Assembly (NCBI GenBank): GCA_963929765.1
Contig: CAWVKD010000067.1
Coordinates: forward strand, 1 to 64,000
DNA length: 64,000 bases
Direction: 5' to 3'
Source of the DNA: RGIG529 sp963929765
Lineage (GTDB): Bacteria; Bacillota; Clostridia; Oscillospirales; Oscillospiraceae
Made by a program: the position numbers and the translations under genes
The notes under the pieces: generated by a model
What the model saw: the letters and a program-made list of their open reading frames with translations, nothing else
Told to the model about the DNA's origin: nothing
Databases searched by the model: none
Part shown: positions 51,744-59,915 of the stretch, piece after piece
How the letters are laid out: each line of letters starts with the position of its first letter
Position numbering within the stretch: position 1 is the first letter of the stretch

Positions 51744-53216
51744 ATGGAAGAGCTCTCTTCTAGCTTGTTAACATGTTTAATGGAATACAGCAAACGTTCC
51801 ACTATCCCTATGCACATGCCGGGACACAAACGCAATATATCTCCTGCTCCCTATCTCTCTTTTTTAGGAGCAGCATATGACATCACCGAAATCGATGGAT
51901 TCGACAATCTTCATCAAGCTACTGGCATTTTAAAACAGGGAATGGAACGAGCTGCCAAACTCTGGGGCAGCGATCATGCATTTTTTCTGGTGGGTGGCAG
52001 TACCTGTGGTATTCTGGCAGGCATTCGAGGAGCTACTCAATATGGAGATTCCGTTCTTCTTGCCCGAAATTGCCATCAGTCAGTGTACCATGCCATTGAA
52101 ATCAACGGACTAAAACCCCATTTTCTTCTTCCTCCTATAGATGATACTTTTGACATCTATGGTTCACTTCCTCCTGAAACAGTCGAACAGGCGTTGGATC
52201 AACACCCCAATATCTCTCTTATCATCCTGACAAGCCCTACATATGATGGCGTAGTAACAGACGTCAAGTCCATTTGTCATTTGGCGCATAAACACAATAT
52301 CCCAGTTTTAGTCGATGAAGCCCACGGCGCTCATTTTGGTCTTTCTCCCTCATTTCCAAACAGTGCTATACAAGCTGGTGCTGACCTTGTCATTCAAAGT
52401 CTTCACAAAACGCTTCCGAGCCTTACACAAACAGCCATCGCCCATCTCAATGGAACACGGATTTCTCCCCAATCTTTTGCAAAAGAATTGCGCATATTTG
52501 AAACAAGCAGTCCTTCTTACTTACTTCTTGCTTCCATCGATGAATGTGTACGGTTTCTGGAAAGCCATCCTTCGCTGCTCAAAACATGGGCTTCGCTTCT
52601 GGCAGATTTTGATGCACAAATAGCATCTTTGCGTCACTTCTGTGTCCTCTGCCATGGAATGGATCGGAAAGAAAATCACCCGATTCTTTTTCAATTCGAT
52701 CCCAGTAAACTTTTGATTTCTACAAAAGAAACTTCATATAGCGGCCCTGAGCTGATGAGATGCTTGCGAAACGAGTTTGATATAGAATTGGAAATGGCCT
52801 CTCCCTTTTCTGTCCTTGCAATGACAGGAGCACTAACCAGCAAAGAGCATTTAGATCGCCTGGCCACTGCCCTCTCCCTTTTGGATAAACGGTGCTCCAT
52901 TCCATCGGTTCAAAAGCGAGTGACTGATAAACCGCCTGCCCTTTCTTTGCCTCAACAGATATTGTCGCCTGGAGAAGTGCGCCGTTTTCCATACTGTCTT
53001 CGAAATGCAGAAGATGCTATTGGTCATATAGCAGGAGAATATATTTGGTCCTATCCTCCTGGTATCCCTTTGCTCATTCCCGGTGAGCAAATCAGTTTCG
53101 CTTTCCTGGAGCAGTTGAGATTTCTTCAGTCCCAGGGTGTTTCCATTCACAGTACATCGGGTTTTGCACCAACTTGTTTTAAAGTGATAGATGACATCAA
53201 TGGAATAAAACCCTAA
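51744..53216 (+). CDS. Orn/Lys/Arg decarboxylase-family PLP enzyme
   Basis: A 490-residue fold type I PLP enzyme. MHMPGHKRN near residue 22, FFLVGGSTCGILAGI, VDEAHGAHFG and SLHKTLPSLTQTA (PLP lysine in HKT) define the short, YaaO/SpeA-like branch of the Orn/Lys/Arg decarboxylases. The likely reaction is decarboxylation of lysine or arginine for polyamine synthesis; substrate is not certain. The ATG at 51744 follows AGGAGG. Confidence 0.88.
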   Translation: MEELSSSLLTCLMEYSKRSTIPMHMPGHKRNISPAPYLSFLGAAYDITEIDGFDNLHQATGILKQGMERAAKLWGSDHAFFLVGGSTCGILAGIRGATQYGDSVLLARNCHQSVYHAIEINGLKPHFLLPPIDDTFDIYGSLPPETVEQALDQHPNISLIILTSPTYDGVVTDVKSICHLAHKHNIPVLVDEAHGAHFGLSPSFPNSAIQAGADLVIQSLHKTLPSLTQTAIAHLNGTRISPQSFAKELRIFETSSPSYLLLASIDECVRFLESHPSLLKTWASLLADFDAQIASLRHFCVLCHGMDRKENHPILFQFDPSKLLISTKETSYSGPELMRCLRNEFDIELEMASPFSVLAMTGALTSKEHLDRLATALSLLDKRCSIPSVQKRVTDKPPALSLPQQILSPGEVRRFPYCLRNAEDAIGHIAGEYIWSYPPGIPLLIPGEQISFAFLEQLRFLQSQGVSIHSTSGFAPTCFKVIDDINGIKP

Positions 53217-53283
53217 CCATTTAAAATGTTCACATGTGGGAACTTCTCATATGACACAAGTTTGCATCTCAGCCGTTACGGTA

Positions 53284-53312
53284 TTGACAGAACCGGGAAA
53301 AAGTCATAAACT
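53284..53312 (+). promoter_or_regulatory. Promoter of the SCIFF operon
   Basis: TTGACA 53284-53289, a 17-base spacer and TAAACT 53307-53312. Confidence 0.7.
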
Positions 53313-53353
53313 AAAAGAGGATATATGTATTTTCACGGAAGGAGATTCCTATC

Positions 53354-53503
53354 ATGAAGAGAATTCAAACATTACGTACTCGCGATCTCGTAAAGAGTGT
53401 TCAAACTGGCGGATGCGGCGAGTGCCAGACCTCTTGCCAATCCGCTTGCAAGACCTCCTGCGGCGTTGCCAATCAACCATGTGAGAAAAAGATCAGCAAG
53501 TAA
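53354..53503 (+). CDS. scfA: SCIFF ranthipeptide precursor
   Basis: A 49-residue peptide starting MKRIQTLRTRDLVKSVQTGG, followed by six cysteines at positions 21, 24, 28, 32, 36 and 43. This is the Six-Cysteines-in-Forty-Five pattern found with one radical SAM maturase in nearly all Clostridia. The first 18 residues act as leader; the maturase forms thioether bonds from Cys to acceptor residues. GGAG precedes the ATG. A terminator lies between it and the maturase gene, which should favour peptide over enzyme. The biological role of SCIFF is unsettled; signalling has been proposed. Confidence 0.96.
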   Translation: MKRIQTLRTRDLVKSVQTGGCGECQTSCQSACKTSCGVANQPCEKKISK

Positions 53504-53514
53504 GCACAAACTTC

Positions 53515-53562
53515 AAAATTGCCGCCTGGGCCACAACTTGTGGACAAGCGGCAATTTTTATG
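53515..53562 (+). terminator. Attenuating terminator between scfA and scfB
   Basis: AAAATTGCCGC 53515-53525 pairs with GCGGCAATTTTT 53548-53559, with an inner CCACAA/TTGTGG stem and T5. Partial read-through would give low maturase levels. Confidence 0.8.
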
Positions 53563-53581
53563 AAAAGAGAGGAACACAAGA

Positions 53582-55009
53582 ATGATACATCAATATCAAT
53601 TCAATGGCTACAATATGGTGTTAGATATTCCTAGCGGTTCAGTCCATGTAGTTGACAACGTGGCATACGATGCCATTGCTTTATATGAAACCCATACCAA
53701 AGAAGAAATCATCCATCAACTGTTGGAAAAATATAAAGACCAACCCGATGTAACTGTAGAGGAATTGGAGCTTTGTCTTTCCGATATTGAACAGCTCAAA
53801 GCAGATGGAACTCTTTTTTCTGCGGAATCTTACGGGGAATATACAAATCAATGGCATCCACCCAAACCGGTGATTAAAGCTCTCTGTCTTCATGTAGCGC
53901 ATACTTGCAATTTGAATTGCACCTATTGTTTTGCCAGCCAAGGAAAGTATCAAGGACAGCGGGCTTTGATGGATTTTCAGACAGGAAAACAGGCTCTAGA
54001 CTTTCTGATCGCCCAATCTGGTAGTCGTACCAACTTGGAAGTAGACTTTTTTGGCGGTGAACCGCTAATGAATTGGGATGTTGTGAAGCGATTGGTGGCT
54101 TATGGGCGCAGCCAAGAAGCGGTACATCATAAGAAGTTCCGTTTCACCTTGACCACCAACGGGCTCCTCCTGGACGATGATGTGATGGAATTTGCCAACC
54201 AGGAGATGCACAATGTGGTACTCAGCTTGGATGGTAGAAAAGAAGTTCATGACCATTTGCGAAAAGATTATCATGGCAATGGCAGTTATGATCAAATTGT
54301 TCCGAAATTTCAGGAATTTGTGAAACGCCGTGGATCAAAAGAATATTACATCCGTGGTACATTTACACATAATAATGTAGATTTCACCAACGACATTTTC
54401 CATATGGCAGATCTTGGGTTTACTAAACTCAGCATGGAACCGGTCGTCTGTGCTCCCAATGAACCGTATGCCCTTACAGAAGAGGACCTGCCCCAACTTT
54501 ATGAGCAGTATGAAATTCTGGCCAAAGAAATGATCAAACGAGAACAAGAAGGACGCGGGTTTACCTTTTATCATTATATGATTGATCTGACTTCTGGTCC
54601 TTGTATTTATAAACGCATTACCGGTTGTGGATCTGGCACGGAATATTTAGCAGTTACTCCCTGGGGTGAATTATTTCCATGCCATCAATTCGTCGGTGAT
54701 CCCAAATACAGCATGGGTACTGTGTGGGACGGCATCACCCGCCCTGATATACAGCAAACATTCCAACAATGCAATGTCTATGCAAAACCAGAATGCAAAG
54801 ACTGCTGGGCTCATCTCTATTGTGCAGGAGGCTGTGCAGCCAACGCTTACCATGCTACTGGCAGTATTACAGGCACCTATGAATATGGATGTCATTTATT
54901 CCGCAAGCGAATGGAATGTGCGATTGTTGTCCAAGCGGCATCTCAGATAAAAGAGATTTCATTGAGCGATACTTCTGGTAATGACCAACTGACTCAAAAC
55001 CGAACTTGA
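53582..55009 (+). CDS. scfB: SCIFF thioether-forming radical SAM maturase
   Basis: A 475-residue SPASM-type radical SAM enzyme. An N-terminal RRE-like region of about 90 residues precedes the cluster motif CNLNCTYC near residue 113, then FFGGEPLMNW. The C-terminal SPASM domain has CGSGTEYLAV, FPCHQF and CKDCWAHLYCAGGC to bind auxiliary [4Fe-4S] clusters. It installs thioether crosslinks in the SCIFF peptide encoded 78 bases upstream. The ATG follows AGAGAGG. Confidence 0.96.
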   Translation: MIHQYQFNGYNMVLDIPSGSVHVVDNVAYDAIALYETHTKEEIIHQLLEKYKDQPDVTVEELELCLSDIEQLKADGTLFSAESYGEYTNQWHPPKPVIKALCLHVAHTCNLNCTYCFASQGKYQGQRALMDFQTGKQALDFLIAQSGSRTNLEVDFFGGEPLMNWDVVKRLVAYGRSQEAVHHKKFRFTLTTNGLLLDDDVMEFANQEMHNVVLSLDGRKEVHDHLRKDYHGNGSYDQIVPKFQEFVKRRGSKEYYIRGTFTHNNVDFTNDIFHMADLGFTKLSMEPVVCAPNEPYALTEEDLPQLYEQYEILAKEMIKREQEGRGFTFYHYMIDLTSGPCIYKRITGCGSGTEYLAVTPWGELFPCHQFVGDPKYSMGTVWDGITRPDIQQTFQQCNVYAKPECKDCWAHLYCAGGCAANAYHATGSITGTYEYGCHLFRKRMECAIVVQAASQIKEISLSDTSGNDQLTQNRT

Positions 55010-55039
55010 TACCTTCCGATATACAACTTTAAGCAGAAA

Positions 55040-55083
55040 CATACCCCGGTGAATGAGGCTGAATTCTCATTCACCGGGGTATG
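55040..55083. terminator. Bidirectional terminator between scfB and larA
   Basis: Perfect 18-base arms (55040-55057 and 55066-55083) around an eight-base loop separate convergent genes. Confidence 0.85.
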
Positions 55084-55092
55084 CTCATGATT

Positions 55093-56370
55093 CTATTTTT
55101 CGGCAACAATAACCGAGATACCGTCTGGTATAACAACAAGGTGCGCATTTTCCCCTTTCTCTGAAAAGGCGCGGTTCAGGGCTTCATCCAACGTAGGAGC
55201 ATATTCTAGCTTCATCTCTTCAATTGTGTGTTGCATCTTTGGATCTGAAACGAAAATAATCCTATGATGTTCCATCATACGCAGTAAGATTTGATATTGC
55301 CATTGGTCTGGCTCTGTCTTTTCCATAGGGATTTGGCGAATCTGTTTCAAGAGGCTACCAACATCGCTACATTCTTTTAGCGTATGATAAAAACCTTCGC
55401 CTCCAACCCCATCATTACACCTGGCGCAAATGATCAAAACCCCATCAGGAGTTGCCGCTGCTTCTGCCGCTGTCAGCCCCTTTACCGCCTGATAAACATT
55501 CTGATCCAAAGGTGCACCACCATTGGATGTAATTACAATTTCTCCCTTTTGTTTGGGTACTACTTTACAGTATTGGGATAATAAGTCACATCCCGCTTTA
55601 TGGGCTTCACGAAAATCTCCCGCAAAAGCAGCTGTTATCCGTTTTTCTCCATCCAATATGACATTGACAATGTATTGCAATTTGGCCATTTGTGCAGCTG
55701 CTACCATGTCTTGATGAATCAAGTTACCTTCCAAAATACCTGTTCTGGAATGAGGGTCATCAATAAAACGACTGCAATGATTTCCCAAGACCGTCGTTCG
55801 ACTACAAACACCTGGCAAAATACTTTTTCGGCCTCCCGAAAAACCTGCAAAAAAGTGTGGTTCAATAAATCCCTCTGCTACCAATAAATCTGTTTCCACA
55901 GCCAATCGGTTCAGTACAAGAGGCGCACCGGAAGGTAGAATTCCTACTTCGATACAGTTGGCAGCATCTTGGCAATCATGCACGACAATGCGCTCTTGTT
56001 CAAAAATCTCCCGGCCCACTTTTAATACCAGTTCCTCGGCAGTAGTTCCGCGGTGAAATCCTGTAGCCACCAAAAGCGTGACCGCAATGTCCGGGTTCCC
56101 CTCTCTCAGCTCCTTCAGCATAAAAGGTAGAATGTGCTGGCTGGGCACCGGTCGTGTATGGTCGCTGATAATAATGGTCGCCGTTCGCTTTCCTATGGCC
56201 AATTCTCGTAGTGAGGGACTGCCAATGGGGTGCTCCATTGCTGCTTCGACCAGCTCATCTTCATCTACAGTGCTGGATAATTCATGTACACGAGATAAAA
56301 GCAGCTCGACAGATGAGGTGTCTTTCTGACATTCAATACCCGTATCGCCATATGCTATTTTTACCTTCAT
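55093..56370 (-). CDS. larA: LarA-family nickel-pincer racemase-like protein
   Basis: A 425-residue LarA-family protein. DHTRPVPS near residue 71, GFHRGT near 107, and EPHFFAGFSGGRKSILPG near 170 cover the conserved His and Lys residues that hold the pyridinium-nickel pincer cofactor and catalyse hydride transfer. LarA enzymes racemise or epimerise 2-hydroxy acids. Cofactor genes larB, larC and larE are absent from the window. It lies 64 bases after the NTPase gene on the same strand, across an intercistronic hairpin, and may belong to the cluster upstream. Lactate as substrate is not assured. Confidence 0.9.
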   Translation of the reverse strand: MKVKIAYGDTGIECQKDTSSVELLLSRVHELSSTVDEDELVEAAMEHPIGSPSLRELAIGKRTATIIISDHTRPVPSQHILPFMLKELREGNPDIAVTLLVATGFHRGTTAEELVLKVGREIFEQERIVVHDCQDAANCIEVGILPSGAPLVLNRLAVETDLLVAEGFIEPHFFAGFSGGRKSILPGVCSRTTVLGNHCSRFIDDPHSRTGILEGNLIHQDMVAAAQMAKLQYIVNVILDGEKRITAAFAGDFREAHKAGCDLLSQYCKVVPKQKGEIVITSNGGAPLDQNVYQAVKGLTAAEAAATPDGVLIICARCNDGVGGEGFYHTLKECSDVGSLLKQIRQIPMEKTEPDQWQYQILLRMMEHHRIIFVSDPKMQHTIEEMKLEYAPTLDEALNRAFSEKGENAHLVVIPDGISVIVAEK

Positions 56371-56406
56371 TTCTCACCCTCCTGCTTATTGAATGTGTCG
56401 TATGTA

Positions 56407-56430
56407 ACGGGGGCTTAACATCGCCCCCGT
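56407..56430 (-). other. Intercistronic hairpin between the NTPase gene and larA
   Basis: ACGGGGGC pairs with GCCCCCGT around an eight-base loop, with no U-tract on the minus strand. Confidence 0.5.
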
Positions 56431-56433
56431 ATC

Positions 56434-56961
56434 TCATGCATATTGGGGATGAAACAGGCGTTCCTGGATTTCCTCTAATACATGGTCTCGGTTTTGTTCT
56501 GTCACATGAAATAGCACGGTGTGAAAATGCTTGTGAACTTGTTCCAAAAATGGAGTATTGGCAGGTTTCACCACACCTAAAATAGGGGTATTTCCATCCA
56601 AGCAATCCATCACTGCTTGCTGAAAACCATACGCTTCGCTTTCCATAAAGCCCAATTCATCCATTACAATCAATTCTTTGCTTTTGGCAGCATCCAATAA
56701 TGCCATGCCAATGCGGTCAAATGCTTCTGGGTATCCTTCATATTTGGTCGTACCAATTCTACGCGCCACTAAGTTCTCTGGCCTGCATCCCAGCTCCTTG
56801 GTTTCTGTTGCATCGATCATAAACACATCAGAACCACCATCTTCTGTGAGCGGGCCCAGCACGGTGCGAAATCCACCAACCGTTCCTCTATACTCTTCCA
56901 ATATTTTCTGAACAATAGTAGACTTTCCCACTTGCACATTTCCTGTTAAAAACAAATGCAT
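56434..56961 (-). CDS. THEP1-like nucleoside-triphosphatase
   Basis: A 175-residue P-loop NTPase. The Walker A GNVQVGKST is at residue 7, VMDELGFMES gives the Walker B and following Glu, and GVVKPANTPF fits the NTPase_1/THEP1 family (IGxxxR-type NTPases). These hydrolyse NTPs slowly in vitro; physiological roles are unknown. It is the penultimate gene of the co-directional cluster, 57 bases after the AMP-forming ligase gene. Confidence 0.88.
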   Translation of the reverse strand: MHLFLTGNVQVGKSTIVQKILEEYRGTVGGFRTVLGPLTEDGGSDVFMIDATETKELGCRPENLVARRIGTTKYEGYPEAFDRIGMALLDAAKSKELIVMDELGFMESEAYGFQQAVMDCLDGNTPILGVVKPANTPFLEQVHKHFHTVLFHVTEQNRDHVLEEIQERLFHPQYA

Positions 56962-57018
56962 AATGGTTCAACTCTCCTTCATCTTCCACTACTCTAAATC
57001 GTGATCATACAGCACAGA

Positions 57019-58245
57019 TTAAAACGAGGGTGGACGAAACGATCGTTTGGCCAAACAGCAAGGTTTTTTTCCTATGGGTGAATGCACGGTTACTGTTGCA
57101 TTGGGGAAGTGCTTGCAGATCTCTGACCGAAGCACCGTTTCTGATGCACCGCTTAAAAGATCAAGGTGTAATCCATCATCCGTCCGCTGTGCCGTATAAT
57201 CTATAATATCTCCGGAAAGCGGGAAAATTACTTCATCCAATGTGTGGATAGAAAGATCTTCCTTTTCGTAAATCATCCGACCTGCAATGCGGTCCAATCG
57301 TTTGAGTACACTTCCGCAAGGGCATTCCCCTTCCAAAAATCGAGCACGATCGCCTGTGCGATATCGGATCAAGGGCATTCCACGACGCGTAAGTGTTGTC
57401 AAAGTCATTTCCCCCCACACTCCGTCTGGCACTTGATGGCCTTGTTCATCTAAAATTTCCACATACATATCTTTTCCCCGCAAATGCATTCCATTGTGGT
57501 ATTGGCACTCCAACGCAAATCCCAAACCGCTTTCTGTTAAACCATAGTGATTAAACACCGCACCACACCAAATGCGTTCCATTTCATGGCGCGCAAATTC
57601 TGATAGATAATCTCCGCTAATCAAGAGGCTTTTCATTTGAAAATGGTAACCGCGAAACACACTATACCGTGCCAAAGACATAGCAGTGGTTGGCAAGCTA
57701 GTAACGGAATTGACATGCTCTTTTTGAATCCATTCACACATTTGATCAAAGGTAACGTCCGGGCCACAGTAAATTGGCTTCGCTCCCATTCGTTCCAACC
57801 CTTTACCCACCAAACGTCCCACACTATATTCACGGCTGCAAGGCATTAAAATCAACACTACATCTCCTGGATCCAGCAATTCCTGATAACCTTGTGCAAA
57901 AAAAGCTATGGTTGATTCTATATCCTCCCCTGTGAAAAAAAGACGTTTCGCTTTTCCTGTGGTTCCAGAACTCTCCACAGTCAAAACCCGGTCGATCTCA
58001 CTTTGAGATACGCAAATCATCTGATTACCTGCCCGAACAATATCTTCTGCACAAATCGTTGGTAGCTGCTGCACCTCTTCCAATGTATCCAGATGTTTCG
58101 GATAAGATTGATAAAATAGAGATTGTTCCGTAACATGCTCCAGCAAGGCATTGAATAATCGTAGATGATAGGCATCTAATTCCGACCTTGTAAGTGACCT
58201 TCCAGGACAAACAATCTCTTCCAGCCAAGAATCATAAATTGACAT
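57019..58245 (-). CDS. AMP-forming CoA ligase-like enzyme (phenylacetate-CoA ligase type)
   Basis: A 408-residue adenylate-forming enzyme. Adenylation motifs are VESSGTTGKAKRLFF near residue 89, NHYGLTESGLG near 230, and LIRYRTGDRARF near 294. These match the phenylacetate-CoA ligase branch of the ANL superfamily, and the compact form resembles what I recall as the DVU_1553 family. It activates a carboxylate with ATP and probably forms a CoA or other thioester. A clear GGGAG lies before the ATG. Substrate unknown; no typical C-terminal lysine motif could be assigned. Confidence 0.85.
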   Translation of the reverse strand: MSIYDSWLEEIVCPGRSLTRSELDAYHLRLFNALLEHVTEQSLFYQSYPKHLDTLEEVQQLPTICAEDIVRAGNQMICVSQSEIDRVLTVESSGTTGKAKRLFFTGEDIESTIAFFAQGYQELLDPGDVVLILMPCSREYSVGRLVGKGLERMGAKPIYCGPDVTFDQMCEWIQKEHVNSVTSLPTTAMSLARYSVFRGYHFQMKSLLISGDYLSEFARHEMERIWCGAVFNHYGLTESGLGFALECQYHNGMHLRGKDMYVEILDEQGHQVPDGVWGEMTLTTLTRRGMPLIRYRTGDRARFLEGECPCGSVLKRLDRIAGRMIYEKEDLSIHTLDEVIFPLSGDIIDYTAQRTDDGLHLDLLSGASETVLRSEICKHFPNATVTVHSPIGKKPCCLAKRSFRPPSF

Positions 58246-58268
58246 CTGATCTTCTCCCTTGATACATT

Positions 58269-59615
58269 CTATTTGGTGCCTTTCCCTCGATATAATGTCT
58301 CACCAGAAGACGAAGTAAGGTTATAGGCGCAGAAGGGGATCATTCTTCCATCTGGCGCTACTTCTATAATATAACATGACTTGAGACGTTTCACATCTAA
58401 GTTCCATGCGTCTTGGAAAAGCATACCTGATACGGCCAATGTGTATTGCTCCATCTGCTCCAAAAAAGCGTCCAGGCTGTCCAAACCGTTGGCAACACCG
58501 TCTTTGGGTACCAGACGTATTTTATTAGCCTTTTTCCCTGACCAACGTCGTGCTACAAACTCTCTGGACTGTTTTGATGTAGCACAACAACAACTCGTCG
58601 GCTGCATTTTTGCCGCCTTCACCGACCCATCAGGTAGCAGCATGAAATTACCGTGAAAAGAACAGTGGGAGTTTTCCGCTCCCCCACCAATGAAATCTGC
58701 CGCTTTCAACCTGCCATCTGTCTGCTTTTCAATTTGCTGCAGCACATCAGGAATGGTGATTCGATGTTCCAAAGGTGATCGGTTATATCTTCCGAAATGA
58801 CTCATGGGTTGAAAATGAACTCCCCGTATATGGGGCATGTGATCCAAAGCAAACTGAATGATATCTCCGATTTGATGAAGGTTCACTCCCTCTACAAGTG
58901 TGGGTACTAGTACAACCCCCAGTCCTGCTTCAGCACAATTGGCAATAGCCTGTTTTTTCTTTTCCAAAAGTGGTTTGCCGCGTAACGCTTCATATGGACC
59001 ATCAGTGATACCATCAAACTGTAAAAAGACACAGTTGAGTCCCGCTTCCGCCAATGTCTTTGCCAATTGGGGATCCTCTGCTAGACGCAGACCATTAGAA
59101 TTCAATTGGAAAAAAGTAAATCCTTTTTCTTTTCCCATCCGGATCAACTCTGGCAAGTCATCTCGCATGGTAGGTTCGCCACCAGACAATTGGATATTGT
59201 ATGGCCCTCCTGCTTCCAAAAGCCGATCATACCAAAGGGAAATATCTGCTTGAGATGGGTCTTTGCTGGCGCCACCTGCGGAAGCAAAACATACAGGACA
59301 CTGAAGATTGCATCGTTCTGTGATCTCTAAAACAACGCAGCAAATCTGTTGTTCATGATCTGGACAAAGTCCACAATCGTATGGACAGCCATCCTTCACT
59401 TTCGTTTGACATGCGTTTGGTGTTGAAACAGGCGCTGGATGGTCCCACGCCTGATAAGATGCCTGATTGCCTTTCCAAATAAGAACTCGAAACATTCCAT
59501 GTTCTTCACAACGTTTGTCCAAATAGACTCCATCGTTCCGTTCCACTTTATATGCATCAATTGACTTGAGACAAACAGGACAAACGCTCTTTGTTTTTTC
59601 AAATACTTTTTCCAA
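58269..59615 (-). CDS. Cysteine-rich radical SAM protein (TrsS-like)
   Basis: A 448-residue radical SAM protein. An N-terminal zinc-like motif CPVC (C12, C15) with C36 is followed by CPYDCGLC at 77-84 and the radical SAM cysteines C102, C106 and C109 in RCNLQCPVC, then LSGGEPTMRDDL. Three consecutive cysteines occur near residue 340, and the C-terminal end has IPFCAYNLT. This layout matches a family I recall as TrsS, some members of which are selenoproteins; here all positions are Cys. It starts three bases after the 98-residue gene. Reaction unknown. Confidence 0.85.
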   Translation of the reverse strand: MEKVFEKTKSVCPVCLKSIDAYKVERNDGVYLDKRCEEHGMFRVLIWKGNQASYQAWDHPAPVSTPNACQTKVKDGCPYDCGLCPDHEQQICCVVLEITERCNLQCPVCFASAGGASKDPSQADISLWYDRLLEAGGPYNIQLSGGEPTMRDDLPELIRMGKEKGFTFFQLNSNGLRLAEDPQLAKTLAEAGLNCVFLQFDGITDGPYEALRGKPLLEKKKQAIANCAEAGLGVVLVPTLVEGVNLHQIGDIIQFALDHMPHIRGVHFQPMSHFGRYNRSPLEHRITIPDVLQQIEKQTDGRLKAADFIGGGAENSHCSFHGNFMLLPDGSVKAAKMQPTSCCCATSKQSREFVARRWSGKKANKIRLVPKDGVANGLDSLDAFLEQMEQYTLAVSGMLFQDAWNLDVKRLKSCYIIEVAPDGRMIPFCAYNLTSSSGETLYRGKGTK

Positions 59616-59618
59616 TCT

Positions 59619-59915
59619 TTATTCTCCTTCCACTGCCAGGTTGGAAAGTTTGTTTTCAAATCGCTCTTTCGCTGCCTGCCACTGCTCCGTTGGAAAACTG
59701 GCACGCATTAAATGTCCTGCCAATGTTCCTTTCACTCTTGTCCCATCTTCCATATGAAGCATAAAAATAGGCCTGCGTAAATTCATTTTACAAGATAATG
59801 TTCCCAACTTTTCTAATTGATGTAGCAATTGATCATTTTGGCAAGAAAGTCGATATTCCCATGTCTGGGCATTGGCAAAACAATTTTCCGCTTTTTTCGT
59901 CTCAAATGTAATCAT
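59619..59915 (-). CDS. Small protein of unknown family in the radical SAM cluster
   Basis: A 98-residue protein with two N-terminal cysteines (C12 in AENCFAN, C25 in RLSCQN) and a third in TLSCKMNLRR. No known domain is recognised and there is no signal peptide or membrane helix. Its ATG overlaps the class V gene's stop (ATGA) and its own stop lies three bases before the radical SAM start, so it is embedded in the transcript and translationally coupled. A partner or substrate-binding role is only inference. Confidence 0.8.
   Translation of the reverse strand: MITFETKKAENCFANAQTWEYRLSCQNDQLLHQLEKLGTLSCKMNLRRPIFMLHMEDGTRVKGTLAGHLMRASFPTEQWQAAKERFENKLSNLAVEGE

Noticed and set aside
53236..53484. 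Open frame overlapping the SCIFF precursor in another frame
   Set aside because: The 49-codon frame at 53354 has a ribosome site and the diagnostic six-cysteine pattern; the overlapping frame has neither.
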